This document shows positions 56,064 through 63,946 of a stretch of 64,000 nucleotides of DNA, in pieces. The stretch is taken from assembly GCA_902793335.1 (NCBI GenBank), contig CADBCZ010000004.1, positions 55,414 to 119,413 on the forward strand, given 5' to 3'. Below the pieces are notes generated by a model. That model ran no database searches and was not told the origin of the DNA. It was given only the letters and a program-made list of their open reading frames with translations. This DNA is from an uncultured Lachnospiraceae bacterium (GTDB lineage: Bacteria > Bacillota > Clostridia > Lachnospirales > Lachnospiraceae). Every line of letters starts with the position of its first letter. Within the stretch, counting starts at the first letter, position 1. The position numbers were made by a program, and so were the translations under genes.

Positions 56064-56458
56064 TAAGTTTTTCCTGTGATTATAGTATAACCTCTGTATA
56101 GTTGTTCCATAAACAGTAAAGCAGAGGTTTCTGCTGACATATCGAAGGCACTGATTGAGAGGATATCCGGATTACTGCTAAAGTCATAGATTCCGATTGC
56201 TACATGTAAGGTAGATATTCCGCTTATCTGTATATGATTAATGTAATCTGCCAGATCGGTGGATGAATGGGTGGATGTTCCTTTTTTTATAATTAAAAGT
56301 CTGTGATCCGGTTTATTTATATCTTTTGGCAGTTCGACTTTATTTTTTGCCGTCACTTTTACTGAACAATATGGTGAAAGACGTTTTGTGTATTCATTGA
56401 TAGCGGCCATATGAGTTTCTGATATTTTTTCTGTGTTAACATATAGAAAACAGTTCAT
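56054..56458 (-). CDS. Degenerate RlmH paralogue that keeps the C-terminal catalytic tail
   Basis: A 134-residue protein recognisable as RlmH by NEYTKRLSPY (21-30) and the tail MEQLYRGYTIITGKTYHK (117-134). The SAM loop is gone: IGIYDFSS stands where IGGSxG is expected, and FDMSAETSALL replaces FSxMTFPHQxxR. It therefore should not bind SAM but could supply the tail to a dimer partner. It converges on and overlaps rlmH. Its ribosome-binding site (AAAGGAG on the minus strand, 56464-56470) is part of a decayed palindromic repeat. Confidence 0.82.
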   Translation of the reverse strand: MNCFLYVNTEKISETHMAAINEYTKRLSPYCSVKVTAKNKVELPKDINKPDHRLLIIKKGTSTHSSTDLADYINHIQISGISTLHVAIGIYDFSSNPDILSISAFDMSAETSALLFMEQLYRGYTIITGKTYHK

Positions 56459-56460
56459 GA

Positions 56461-56500
56461 TTACTCCTTTTTCTTTCTTTTGCCTTTGTGCATATTATAC
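56461..56500 (-). repeat. Decayed half-copy of the palindromic repeat
   Basis: Read on the minus strand, GTATAATATGCACAAAGGCA and the following AAAGAAA..AAGGAG align with 53693-53728, the right arm of copy 3, with only a few differences. The left arm and the core are missing. It lies directly upstream of the RlmH-like minus-strand gene and supplies its ribosome-binding site. Confidence 0.7.
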
Positions 56501-56668
56501 GGCTTCCGTAGATGTTGTGCTTTGCAATACTGGAAATAAAACAGACTTTTACGGTCTTTATCTTGTATCATATTATTGATAAATAGTCAATATTCTAATT
56601 GAAATTTTGAGAATTTTATTATATACTTAAACCATATATACTAGGGGTGAAAAGGGGGTTATGATTAT

Positions 56669-58387
56669 ATGTTAAAAAATATGAGTATACGAGGAAAACT
56701 GTTGTTTAACAGTATCCCGCAGATGGCAATGATAATTATTCTGGCGATAATGCTTGGAATTGGACAGAATAATACACTTAAAGAATCCAGGCATGTTTAT
56801 TATGAACAGATCAAGCAGTTAAGTGATAAGTTGATGACGGTTGATCGTAATTTTCATAAGACCCAGATGGCAATAGACAGATTGCAGCTTCCGGGTACTG
56901 AAGCATACAAGACCGGTAATATGGAGGACTACGAAGAATATCATCAACAGGTACTTGATGGACTCGACGAAATTAATAAAATGATGTCATCAGATCAGTA
57001 TCTATATAAGTCTTTTCGCATTAAGGATCAGGCTGATGGATGTGATGTGATTTTAGACAGAACATTAGGAGATATTAATTCATGGGATTCTATTTATGAT
57101 CCGGTAGCCGGAACGGGAGATTACTATGCTCAGGCAAGTATCTTTGGTGATGCAAGAACCGGTATTAAGAATTTAGAAGAAATTATTGATGAATATGCCA
57201 AGTATCAGGATCAACGTATGAGCAGCCAGATAAGGAAGAAATCAGTTGTAATTCTGATTATATGTTTTACTCTTATAGCAGTAGTTGGAATTTCGTCTTT
57301 CAAGATTATTGCATATATCAAAAACAGTGTCGGACTTGTTGCAGATTCCTTGTCACATCTTGCAGAGGGTGAATTTATAATAATAGATCAGTATACGAAT
57401 CAGAATGATGAAGTGGGTCAGATGATCAGGGATTCTAATAATCTTATTGATAAGTTATCGGAGATTATCATGCATCTTAAAGGAGCAGTTGAGTCGGTTA
57501 ACGCTTCGTCAGAGGAACTTGCAGATACTGCCGATCAGATATCATGTACATCTGATGGCGTTGCTGAAGCGGTTGCGGGAATCGCATCAGGAGCACTTCA
57601 ACAGGCATCGGATATTCAGAATGCCAATGATAACGTTACACGTATAAGTGTAGCAGTTGCCAATGTTATGAGTAGTACCAATTCTCTTGAGAGTACGACT
57701 GACAGTATGAATGAAGAAAGTAAAGGGACGGCTCAGAATCTTGATGAACTTCGTGAAAGTTCAGAGGATATGAGTATGAGGATTACAGAGATTGCAGAGC
57801 GGATTAATGCTACCAGTGATGCTGTAAGCAACATAGGTGCCAAGGTCGCAGCAATCACCTCTATTGCATCCCAGACTAATCTGTTGGCGCTTAATGCTTC
57901 TATAGAAGCAGCAAGAGCAGGAGAAGCCGGCCGAGGATTTGCTGTAGTTGCTGAAGAGATCAGTAATCTTGCTGATGAGTCTGCGGCAGCAGCCAAAGAG
58001 ATTATGAATGAGATGAAAGTTCTTATGGAAGAGTCTCAGGGAGCTGTTGCAACTGCTGAGGATGTCAAGATTACCAATGATAAACAGCATGAGATAATAA
58101 CCAATACGGTTAACAGTATTCAGACTCTGATTGATGCAATAAGTATGACAGTTGACGGAGTATTAAGCATCCGTGGCGATGCAACTCAGAGTGAAGAGGC
58201 TAAACTTTCAGTTGTGGATGCAATGAATTCGCTTTCGGCAATATCTGAAGAAAATGCAGCTTCAACAGAAGAGACTGCAGCATCGATGGAAGAGTTATCA
58301 GCTACTATTATGACATTGGCTCAATCAGCGGATGGACTTAAGGATGTAGCTGGAAAACTTGCACAGGATATTTCGTTCTTTAAGTGA
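56669..58387 (+). CDS. Methyl-accepting chemotaxis protein
   Basis: A 572-residue receptor with two membrane helices (about 12-32 and 191-211) enclosing a helical extracellular sensor domain, then a HAMP linker and a long methyl-accepting coiled coil. The hairpin tip that contacts CheA/CheW is clear: [31 protein letters not shown]. The ligand is unknown. No other chemotaxis gene lies nearby. Two hairpins follow. Confidence 0.94.
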   Translation: MLKNMSIRGKLLFNSIPQMAMIIILAIMLGIGQNNTLKESRHVYYEQIKQLSDKLMTVDRNFHKTQMAIDRLQLPGTEAYKTGNMEDYEEYHQQVLDGLDEINKMMSSDQYLYKSFRIKDQADGCDVILDRTLGDINSWDSIYDPVAGTGDYYAQASIFGDARTGIKNLEEIIDEYAKYQDQRMSSQIRKKSVVILIICFTLIAVVGISSFKIIAYIKNSVGLVADSLSHLAEGEFIIIDQYTNQNDEVGQMIRDSNNLIDKLSEIIMHLKGAVESVNASSEELADTADQISCTSDGVAEAVAGIASGALQQASDIQNANDNVTRISVAVANVMSSTNSLESTTDSMNEESKGTAQNLDELRESSEDMSMRITEIAERINATSDAVSNIGAKVAAITSIASQTNLLALNASIEAARAGEAGRGFAVVAEEISNLADESAAAAKEIMNEMKVLMEESQGAVATAEDVKITNDKQHEIITNTVNSIQTLIDAISMTVDGVLSIRGDATQSEEAKLSVVDAMNSLSAISEENAASTEETAASMEELSATIMTLAQSADGLKDVAGKLAQDISFFK

Positions 58388-58397
58388 TATATACATA

Positions 58398-58438
58398 GTA
58401 TATAAGGTAATCCCCCCCCACTAACACTCCTTATATAC
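58398..58438 (+). terminator. Hairpin with C8 loop after the chemotaxis gene
   Basis: A perfect 10-bp stem GTATATAAGG/CCTTATATAC (58398-58407 with 58429-58438) around a 21-base loop that contains eight consecutive C (58412-58419). No T-run follows directly, so terminator function is uncertain. Confidence 0.45.
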
Positions 58439-58451
58439 GTGATTTGATAGA

Positions 58452-58495
58452 AAAAGAGCTTGAAACCAACGTAGAAACGTTGTTCAAGCTCTTTT
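58452..58495. terminator. Long bidirectional hairpin between the chemotaxis gene and tRNA-Arg
   Basis: A 13-bp perfect stem AAAAGAGCTTGAA/TTCAAGCTCTTTT (58452-58464 with 58483-58495) stacked on CAACGT/ACGTTG around a 4-base loop. A-rich and T-rich flanks let it end both the + strand receptor transcript and the minus-strand tRNA transcript. Confidence 0.85.
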
Positions 58496-58499
58496 CTTA

Positions 58500-58571
58500 T
58501 GCACCAGATAGGAATCGAACCTACGCACCCGGCTCCGGAGGCCAGTGCTCTATCCATTGAGCTACTGGTGC
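58500..58571 (-). tRNA. tRNA-Arg (anticodon CCG)
   Basis: A 72-base cloverleaf on the minus strand. The 7-bp acceptor stem GCACCAG/CTGGTGC is perfect, the D arm is GCTC..GAGC, and the anticodon stem CTGGC/GCCGG encloses the loop CTCCGGA with anticodon CCG, reading the rare CGG codon. The T arm has TTCGATT in its loop. CCA is not encoded. Confidence 0.95.
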
Positions 58572-58584
58572 AATCACAACTGAT

Positions 58585-58613
58585 ATAATACTACATATAT
58601 ACATAAATAGCAA
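58585..58613 (-). promoter_or_regulatory. tRNA-Arg promoter
   Basis: On the minus strand TTGCTA (58608-58613), 17-base spacer, TATTAT (58585-58590), about 14 bases before the tRNA 5' end. Confidence 0.7.
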
Positions 58614-58640
58614 ACAAAAAATAATGAATATAGGTATAGC

Positions 58641-58669
58641 TTGCATTTTATTAACTCTTTTGATAGAAT
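58641..58669 (+). promoter_or_regulatory. Promoter of the NTF2-like membrane protein gene
   Basis: TTGCAT (58641-58646), 17-base spacer, TAGAAT (58664-58669), 25 bases before the start codon. Confidence 0.6.
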
Positions 58670-58694
58670 AGGAATTCGATGAGGAGATGTGAAT

Positions 58695-59459
58695 ATGAAG
58701 AAAAATATATTTGATAAAATATCGGATTCCTACGAGGAATTTCACTTTAAAGATTCGGAATTTAATGTAAAGAATAATACTTTGTATATCAGTCCTAAAC
58801 TTAAACTTATCCTGGGTTGGAGTCTGCTTATATTGTGTGCTGTTTTAGCCTATGTATTTCTTGGTAATCCGTTTGTCAAGAAGAAGAACAAAGGAATAGA
58901 ACATGACAGACGCCAGGAGGTGTTGGAGAAGGAAGTAGATGTTTCACAAGAACATGAGACTATGATTCCTTATGAGAAAGATGATGATGAAGATCTTAAC
59001 AATTTCATAATCGGATATTTTAATGCGGTTACTGCTTGTGATAATGCAAGTTTGCAGGATATGGTTACAGATCCGTCTGAATTTTCAACCGATGAAGTGC
59101 TTAAGAAGAAAGCAGAGTATATAACAGGATATTCGAATCTTACAGTATATACCAAAGAAGGTCTTGATGATGGTAGCGTTGTAGCATTTGTTGTTTCTAA
59201 CCTTACTTTGAACGGAGTTAATTCCTCTCCGTATGATATTGTCACCTTATATATAGTTAACGGTGCTCAGGGATATCGTATCTTTAATGGTGAACTTTCT
59301 GAGGAAACTCAAAGCTACATTGATAAGATAAAAGGAGACAAGGATATACAGAAGGTATTCCAGTCAGTAGAGAAAGAGAATAATAAACTTGTAGAAAAAG
59401 ATACTACATTAAAAGATTTCTATGAAATAATCAGTCGTCGTGATGTTGAAACAAATTAA
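58695..59459 (+). CDS. Single-pass membrane protein with NTF2-like extracytoplasmic domain
   Basis: A 254-residue protein with a cytoplasmic N-terminus, one membrane helix (about residues 37-57), a charged linker and a C-terminal domain. The stretch FIIGYFNAVTACDNASLQDMVTDP has the pattern of NTF2-like/SnoaL domains, which often bind small molecules or partner proteins outside the membrane. Function is unknown. GAGGAG precedes the ATG. Its stop codon overlaps the end of the converging Lrp-type gene. Confidence 0.75.
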   Translation: MKKNIFDKISDSYEEFHFKDSEFNVKNNTLYISPKLKLILGWSLLILCAVLAYVFLGNPFVKKKNKGIEHDRRQEVLEKEVDVSQEHETMIPYEKDDDEDLNNFIIGYFNAVTACDNASLQDMVTDPSEFSTDEVLKKKAEYITGYSNLTVYTKEGLDDGSVVAFVVSNLTLNGVNSSPYDIVTLYIVNGAQGYRIFNGELSEETQSYIDKIKGDKDIQKVFQSVEKENNKLVEKDTTLKDFYEIISRRDVETN

Positions 59460-59887
59460 ATCCGCACCCCCCTGGATTTGACAGGGGTTGAAAAAACAAT
59501 CTGAGTTTCTGTCTTGCCAAATTTCTGGAGTTCGCTGACAAAGGTATCTAACTCCATTGTACTTGGAAAGGCAACCTTAATAAGCATTGAATATACACCT
59601 GTAACACAGTTGCATTCAAGTACGTTAGGACATCCGGATATATAGGGGTAAAATTGAGGTTTTTGTTTTGGATCTAATGACATGTTGATGAACGCCATGA
59701 CATGATAACCAAGGAGTATGGGATCGACTTCAGCATGATATCCCGTTATAATCCCGTCTTTTTCGAGTTTGTCGATTCTGGCTGAAACGGCAGGAGATGA
59801 AAGAAATACTTTGCTGGCCAGAAACTTAAGCGGGTGTCTGGCGTTGTCCTGTAAAAGGTTGATTATCTTTTTATCGATATTATCCAT
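59456..59887 (-). CDS. Lrp/AsnC-family transcriptional regulator
   Basis: A 143-residue regulator with an N-terminal helix-turn-helix (about 16-45, LKFLASKVFLSSPAVSARIDKLEKDG) and a C-terminal RAM ligand-binding domain (VMAFINMSL to CNCVTGVYSMLIKV). The family forms octamers that respond to amino acids. The targets are unknown; the divergent rluF is an unlikely one. An AAGGAG-type site lies before the start on the minus strand. Confidence 0.92.
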   Translation of the reverse strand: MDNIDKKIINLLQDNARHPLKFLASKVFLSSPAVSARIDKLEKDGIITGYHAEVDPILLGYHVMAFINMSLDPKQKPQFYPYISGCPNVLECNCVTGVYSMLIKVAFPSTMELDTFVSELQKFGKTETQIVFSTPVKSRGVRI

Positions 59888-59938
59888 GAAATTAACTCCT
59901 TGTGATGATTATTGTAATGATATAATGTTTATAAAAAT

Positions 59939-59976
59939 AACGAGATGCTCTTTGATATATAGAAGAACACCTCGTT
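59939..59976. other. Imperfect hairpin between the divergent lrp-type and rluF genes
   Basis: AACGAG pairs with CTCGTT (59939-59944 with 59971-59976), extended by a further six pairs with two mismatches and a 10-base loop. T-rich sequence lies on both sides. It sits where no terminator is needed, so it may be an attenuator or a relic. Confidence 0.45.
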
Positions 59977-60011
59977 GTATTCATTTTTATTATATATTAG
60001 GCATTTTAATA

Positions 60012-60043
60012 TTTCAAGTATAATTTCCGGAACATGTTATAAT
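60012..60043 (+). promoter_or_regulatory. rluF-ligA promoter (extended -10)
   Basis: TGTTATAAT (60035-60043) is an extended -10 box, 44 bases before the start codon. The best -35 candidate, TTTCAA at 60012-60017, is 20 bases away, so recognition would depend on the TG extension. Confidence 0.5.
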
Positions 60044-60087
60044 ACATTGTTATTACGGGATAAATTTTTACTTATGAGGATATAATT

Positions 60088-60852
60088 ATGGGAGAAATGG
60101 TAAGACTTAATAAATATATAAGTGAATCGGGAATTGCTTCAAGAAGAAAAGCTGATGAGTGGATAGCTTCCGGAAAGGTGATTGTCAATGGTCAAGTTGC
60201 GGTTATGGGAATGAAGGTTGATGATAGCTGTGAGGTAGTGGCTAATGGTATTTTAGTTCGTGGAAAGAATCCGTTTAGTCTGATAGCATTTAATAAGCCG
60301 AAAGGATACACGTGTACAGCTCATAGAGGTGATTCATCGGGAATATACAGGAATTTTGACTTCGGTCAGGATCTTAAATACATCGGCCGACTTGATAAGG
60401 ATTCAGAGGGGTTATTATTACTTACTAATGACGGAAACCTTTGTAATGAGATATCGAAAGCGCGTAATCAACACGAAAAAGAGTATATTGTGACAGTAAA
60501 CAGAATCATAACGGATGAGTTTCTTAAGAATATGGCGGAGGGAGTTCGAATAATTGATTCTAACAAGGACGCATGGGTGGTTACAAAACCGTGCATAGTA
60601 AAAAAGATAAATGACAGAAAGTTTTCAATTATACTTACACAGGGCTATAACAGGCAGATTCGACGGATGTGTGATGTTTTTGATTACAAGGTGGTAAAAC
60701 TTAAAAGAATACGAGTTGTTAATATCAAACTTGGTGATCTACAAGTTGGTGAGAGTAGAGAAATTACAGAAGAAGAACTGAATGAACTAAAGAAGAGACT
60801 TGCTATTGATAGGAACCCCAAAAAATATAACGATAAGAATAGTAAAAAATAA
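60088..60852 (+). CDS. rluF: 23S rRNA pseudouridine synthase, RluF-type
   Basis: A 254-residue RsuA-family enzyme with an N-terminal S4 domain (about 4-50, VRLNKYISESGIASRRKADE) and the catalytic aspartate in YIGRLDKDSEGLLLLTNDG. The NQHEKEYIVTV and GYNRQIRRMCDVFDYKV stretches are those of RluF, which modifies U2604 in E. coli. The C-terminal tail is Lys/Glu-rich. ligA follows after 27 bases. Confidence 0.9.
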   Translation: MGEMVRLNKYISESGIASRRKADEWIASGKVIVNGQVAVMGMKVDDSCEVVANGILVRGKNPFSLIAFNKPKGYTCTAHRGDSSGIYRNFDFGQDLKYIGRLDKDSEGLLLLTNDGNLCNEISKARNQHEKEYIVTVNRIITDEFLKNMAEGVRIIDSNKDAWVVTKPCIVKKINDRKFSIILTQGYNRQIRRMCDVFDYKVVKLKRIRVVNIKLGDLQVGESREITEEELNELKKRLAIDRNPKKYNDKNSKK

Positions 60853-60879
60853 TAGTTAATAAGAAAAGAGCTGATTATA

Positions 60880-62862
60880 ATGGAAGATTTGAATAAAGGC
60901 AATAGAATAAAGGAACTGGTGGCATTGCTCAATAAAGCCTCAAAGGCTTATTATCAGCAGGATACAGAGATAATGTCAAACCTTGAGTATGACAAATTGT
61001 ATGACGAGTTGGTTTCACTGGAGAAGGATACAGGTATAGTCCTTGCAAACAGTCCGACGGTCAACGTTGGTTATGAGGTTTTAAGTGAGCTTCCCAAACA
61101 GCAACACCCATCACCTATGTTATCACTTGATAAGACCAAGGAAGTAAGTGCTCTTGCGGACTGGCTGGGTGCTCAAGAGGGAGTTCTTTCGTGGAAATTG
61201 GACGGACTGACGGTGGTTCTTACATATGAGGATGGAGAGCTTAAAAATGCAGTGACAAGAGGTAATGGTGAGGTCGGAGAGGTCATTACTAATAACGCAA
61301 AGACATTTGAAAACCTTCCGGGCAAAATACCATTTAAGGGCAGACTTGTAATTCGCGGTGAGGCTGTTATAAAGTATTCTGATTTTAACAGAATGAATGA
61401 AGAGATAGCGCAGTCAGAGGAGAAGTATAAGAATCCGCGTAATCTGTGTTCGGGATCGGTTAGGCAGCTTAATAATGAAATTACTGCTAAGCGTCATGTG
61501 AATTTTTTCGCATTTTCAATGGTTGCGGATATATTGGATGAGGTTCAGATTAAGGAAATGGGCTTTGACAATACAGTTATCGGCAGATTTGATTGGCTTG
61601 CAAAACAGGGCTTTGATGTTGTTGAACACTATACGGTTAGTGCCACAAATATTGCAGATAAAGTTGCTTTCTTTGCAGAGAAGATTACAGATCATGATGT
61701 TCCGTCAGACGGACTGGTGCTTTCATATAATGATATTGCTTATGGAAAGAGTCTTGGAACTACAGCAAAGTTTCCGCGTGATTCCATTGCGTTTAAATGG
61801 GCCGATGAACTGGCCGAGACAACATTGCTGTCAGTTGAATGGTCGCCCTCAAGAACCGGACTTATCAATCCTGTGGCGATATTTGAGCCCGTTGAACTGG
61901 AAGGCACAACGGTAAGCCGCGCAAGCCTTCACAATGTAAGTATTTTAAGAGCACTTCATCTTGGATTAAATGATAGAATAACTGTATATAAAGCGAATAT
62001 GATAATTCCACAGGTTGCGGAGAATCTTACAGGCAGTGATAATCTGGAACTTCCTGACAAGTGTCCGGCATGTAACGGTGATACAACTTTAAAGGATGAG
62101 AATGGTGTACAGGTGCTTTTCTGTATGAATCCGGAGTGCCCTGCAAAACAGATTAAGGGATTTGCTCATTTTGTATCAAGAAATGCGATGAATATAGATG
62201 GGTTGTCGGAGGCGACTCTTGAAAAACTGATAGATATGGGACTTATTAAAAGTCTTCCGGATTTGTTTCATTTAGATGTACACAGGGATGTGATTGTTAA
62301 CATGGAAGGCTTCGGCGAAAAATCATTTGATAATCTTATTGCATCAGTTGATGCTGCACGAAATGTATCCATGGCTAAATTTATATACAGTCTTGGAATT
62401 TCAGGCATTGGTCTTGCCAATGCGAAGGTTATAGTGGCTCATTTCAACAGTGATTTTGACAGCATAGTAAATACAGATGTTAATGAACTGACTGGAATAG
62501 ATGGAATAGGAGAGGTGTTGGCGGCTGCATTTGTGGATTATTTTAAAGATGAGAAGAAATTGTCCATGGTTAAAAAACTCTTGACAGAGATAACATTTGA
62601 AAAAGAAGAGGAAAAGGGAGAACAGACATTAGAGGGCAAGGTATTTGTTATAACAGGAAGTGTGGAACAATTTGCCAATCGTGATGAACTCAAGAATTAT
62701 ATTGAGAGGTTAGGTGGCAAGGTGACGGGCTCTGTTTCAAAGAAGACAAACTATCTTATCAATAATGATGTTACATCTAATTCCTCAAAGAATAAGAAAG
62801 CCAGGGAACTGGATATACCGATTCTTTCGGAAGATGATTTTATAAAGCTTGCAAAAGGATGA
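60880..62862 (+). CDS. ligA: NAD-dependent DNA ligase
   Basis: A 660-residue ligase. The adenylation-site lysine is Lys106 in KLDG. The OB fold is followed by a four-cysteine zinc finger (CPACNGDT to CMNPECPAK), helix-hairpin-helix repeats and a C-terminal BRCT domain (about 580-660). The usual NPRNAAAGSLRQL motif reads NPRNLCSGSVRQL here, and the Ia region is reduced, so it is a divergent LigA but with all catalytic parts. The ATG follows an AAAAGAGC stretch; the overlap of spacing suggests cotranscription with rluF. Confidence 0.93.
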   Translation: MEDLNKGNRIKELVALLNKASKAYYQQDTEIMSNLEYDKLYDELVSLEKDTGIVLANSPTVNVGYEVLSELPKQQHPSPMLSLDKTKEVSALADWLGAQEGVLSWKLDGLTVVLTYEDGELKNAVTRGNGEVGEVITNNAKTFENLPGKIPFKGRLVIRGEAVIKYSDFNRMNEEIAQSEEKYKNPRNLCSGSVRQLNNEITAKRHVNFFAFSMVADILDEVQIKEMGFDNTVIGRFDWLAKQGFDVVEHYTVSATNIADKVAFFAEKITDHDVPSDGLVLSYNDIAYGKSLGTTAKFPRDSIAFKWADELAETTLLSVEWSPSRTGLINPVAIFEPVELEGTTVSRASLHNVSILRALHLGLNDRITVYKANMIIPQVAENLTGSDNLELPDKCPACNGDTTLKDENGVQVLFCMNPECPAKQIKGFAHFVSRNAMNIDGLSEATLEKLIDMGLIKSLPDLFHLDVHRDVIVNMEGFGEKSFDNLIASVDAARNVSMAKFIYSLGISGIGLANAKVIVAHFNSDFDSIVNTDVNELTGIDGIGEVLAAAFVDYFKDEKKLSMVKKLLTEITFEKEEEKGEQTLEGKVFVITGSVEQFANRDELKNYIERLGGKVTGSVSKKTNYLINNDVTSNSSKNKKARELDIPILSEDDFIKLAKG

Positions 62863-62910
62863 AAATGATTTCTAATGTTATAAAAAAATATGCATACTAA
62901 TACAGTGGTG

Positions 62911-62919
62911 TGGTATAAT
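62911..62919 (+). promoter_or_regulatory. metA promoter -10 (extended)
   Basis: TGGTATAAT is a perfect extended -10 box, 35 bases before the start. No good -35 is seen, and the 92-base gap is too short for a SAM riboswitch. Confidence 0.55.
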
Positions 62920-62954
62920 AGGTTTGTTTAATACTAAAAAGTGGGGTGACATCA

Positions 62955-63860
62955 ATGCCAATCAGGATTGCTAATGATCTTCCGGTTAAAAAAATATTGG
63001 AAGAAGAGAATATATTTGTTATGGATGAGGACAGGGCTATGAGTCAGGATATAAGACCGTTAGAGGTAGTTATCCTTAATCTAATGCCACTTAAGGAGGA
63101 TACAGAGCTTCAGCTATTCAGAAGTCTTGCAAATACTCCGTTACAGGTTAATCTTCATCTGATAAGAACCGGTACATATGAACCGAAGAATGTTGCAAGA
63201 AAACACCTAGAGAAATTCTACACGACATTTGACGAAATCAAAAATAATCGCTTTGACGGAATGATAATTACGGGTGCGCCTGTTGAAAAGCTTGATTTTG
63301 AGGAAGTGGAGTACTGGGATGAACTTAAGAAGATAATGGACTGGTCCGAGAAGAATGTTACTTCAACACTTCATATTTGCTGGGGTGCACAGGCAGGACT
63401 TTACTACAGATATGGCGTACGTAAGTATGAACTGCCTAAGAAGTTTTCGGGTATATATAAGCATTATACATTCCATAAAAGGACTGAGCTTGTACGTGGA
63501 TTTGACGACTCATTTCTTGTTCCGCAATCGCGTTATACAGGTGTGAGAAAAGAGGATATTGTTGCCAATGACAGGTTGGAAATTGTATCGGAGAGTGATA
63601 TAACAGGACCTTATCTTATAATCGGAGACGGTGGCAAAAATATATTTGTTACTGGTCATCCGGAGTATGACACACTTACACTTGATCAGGAATATAAGAG
63701 AGATCTTGATAAGGGAATCAATCCGGATATTCCATGTAATTATTATCCTGATGATGATCCTACAAAGAAACCGATCAAATCATGGAGATGTCATGCCAAT
63801 ACATTGTATTTTAACTGGCTTAATTATTACGTATATCAGGTTACACCGTATATACTTTGA
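62955..63860 (+). CDS. metA: Homoserine O-acyltransferase (MetA-type), probably acetyl-CoA specific
   Basis: A 301-residue enzyme of the MetA/HTS family that activates homoserine for methionine synthesis. The catalytic Cys142 is in HICWGAQAG, and GHPEYDTLTLDQEY holds further active-site residues. Position 111 is Glu (TGAPVEKLDF); in characterised MetA enzymes Gly111 gives succinyl-CoA use and Glu111 acetyl-CoA use. The product is therefore probably O-acetylhomoserine. The ATG follows GGGGTGA; a GTG at 62946 overlaps that site. Confidence 0.93.
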   Translation: MPIRIANDLPVKKILEEENIFVMDEDRAMSQDIRPLEVVILNLMPLKEDTELQLFRSLANTPLQVNLHLIRTGTYEPKNVARKHLEKFYTTFDEIKNNRFDGMIITGAPVEKLDFEEVEYWDELKKIMDWSEKNVTSTLHICWGAQAGLYYRYGVRKYELPKKFSGIYKHYTFHKRTELVRGFDDSFLVPQSRYTGVRKEDIVANDRLEIVSESDITGPYLIIGDGGKNIFVTGHPEYDTLTLDQEYKRDLDKGINPDIPCNYYPDDDPTKKPIKSWRCHANTLYFNWLNYYVYQVTPYIL

Positions 63861-63869
63861 GTTAAAAAT

Positions 63870-63908
63870 ACCACTATTTGTACAAATTGTATAAATAGTG
63901 GTTTTTTT
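63870..63908 (+). terminator. metA terminator
   Basis: A 10-bp perfect stem ACCACTATTT/AAATAGTGGT (63870-63879 with 63893-63902) followed by a run of T. Confidence 0.92.
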
Positions 63909-63929
63909 GTATCAGCAAGAAAAATAAAC

Positions 63930-63946
63930 CACCTGCTATGCAGGTG
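63930..63946. other. Short palindrome at the window edge
   Basis: CACCTGC-TAT-GCAGGTG forms a 7-bp perfect stem with a 3-base loop. On the minus strand it is followed by a T-rich stretch, as in a terminator. Upstream on that strand are AGGAGG (63979-63984) and an 11-codon reading frame, TTG to TAG (63936-63971). Terminator of a tiny minus-strand gene, or a subterminal palindrome of an IS200/IS605-type element cut by the window edge, are both possible. Confidence 0.4.
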
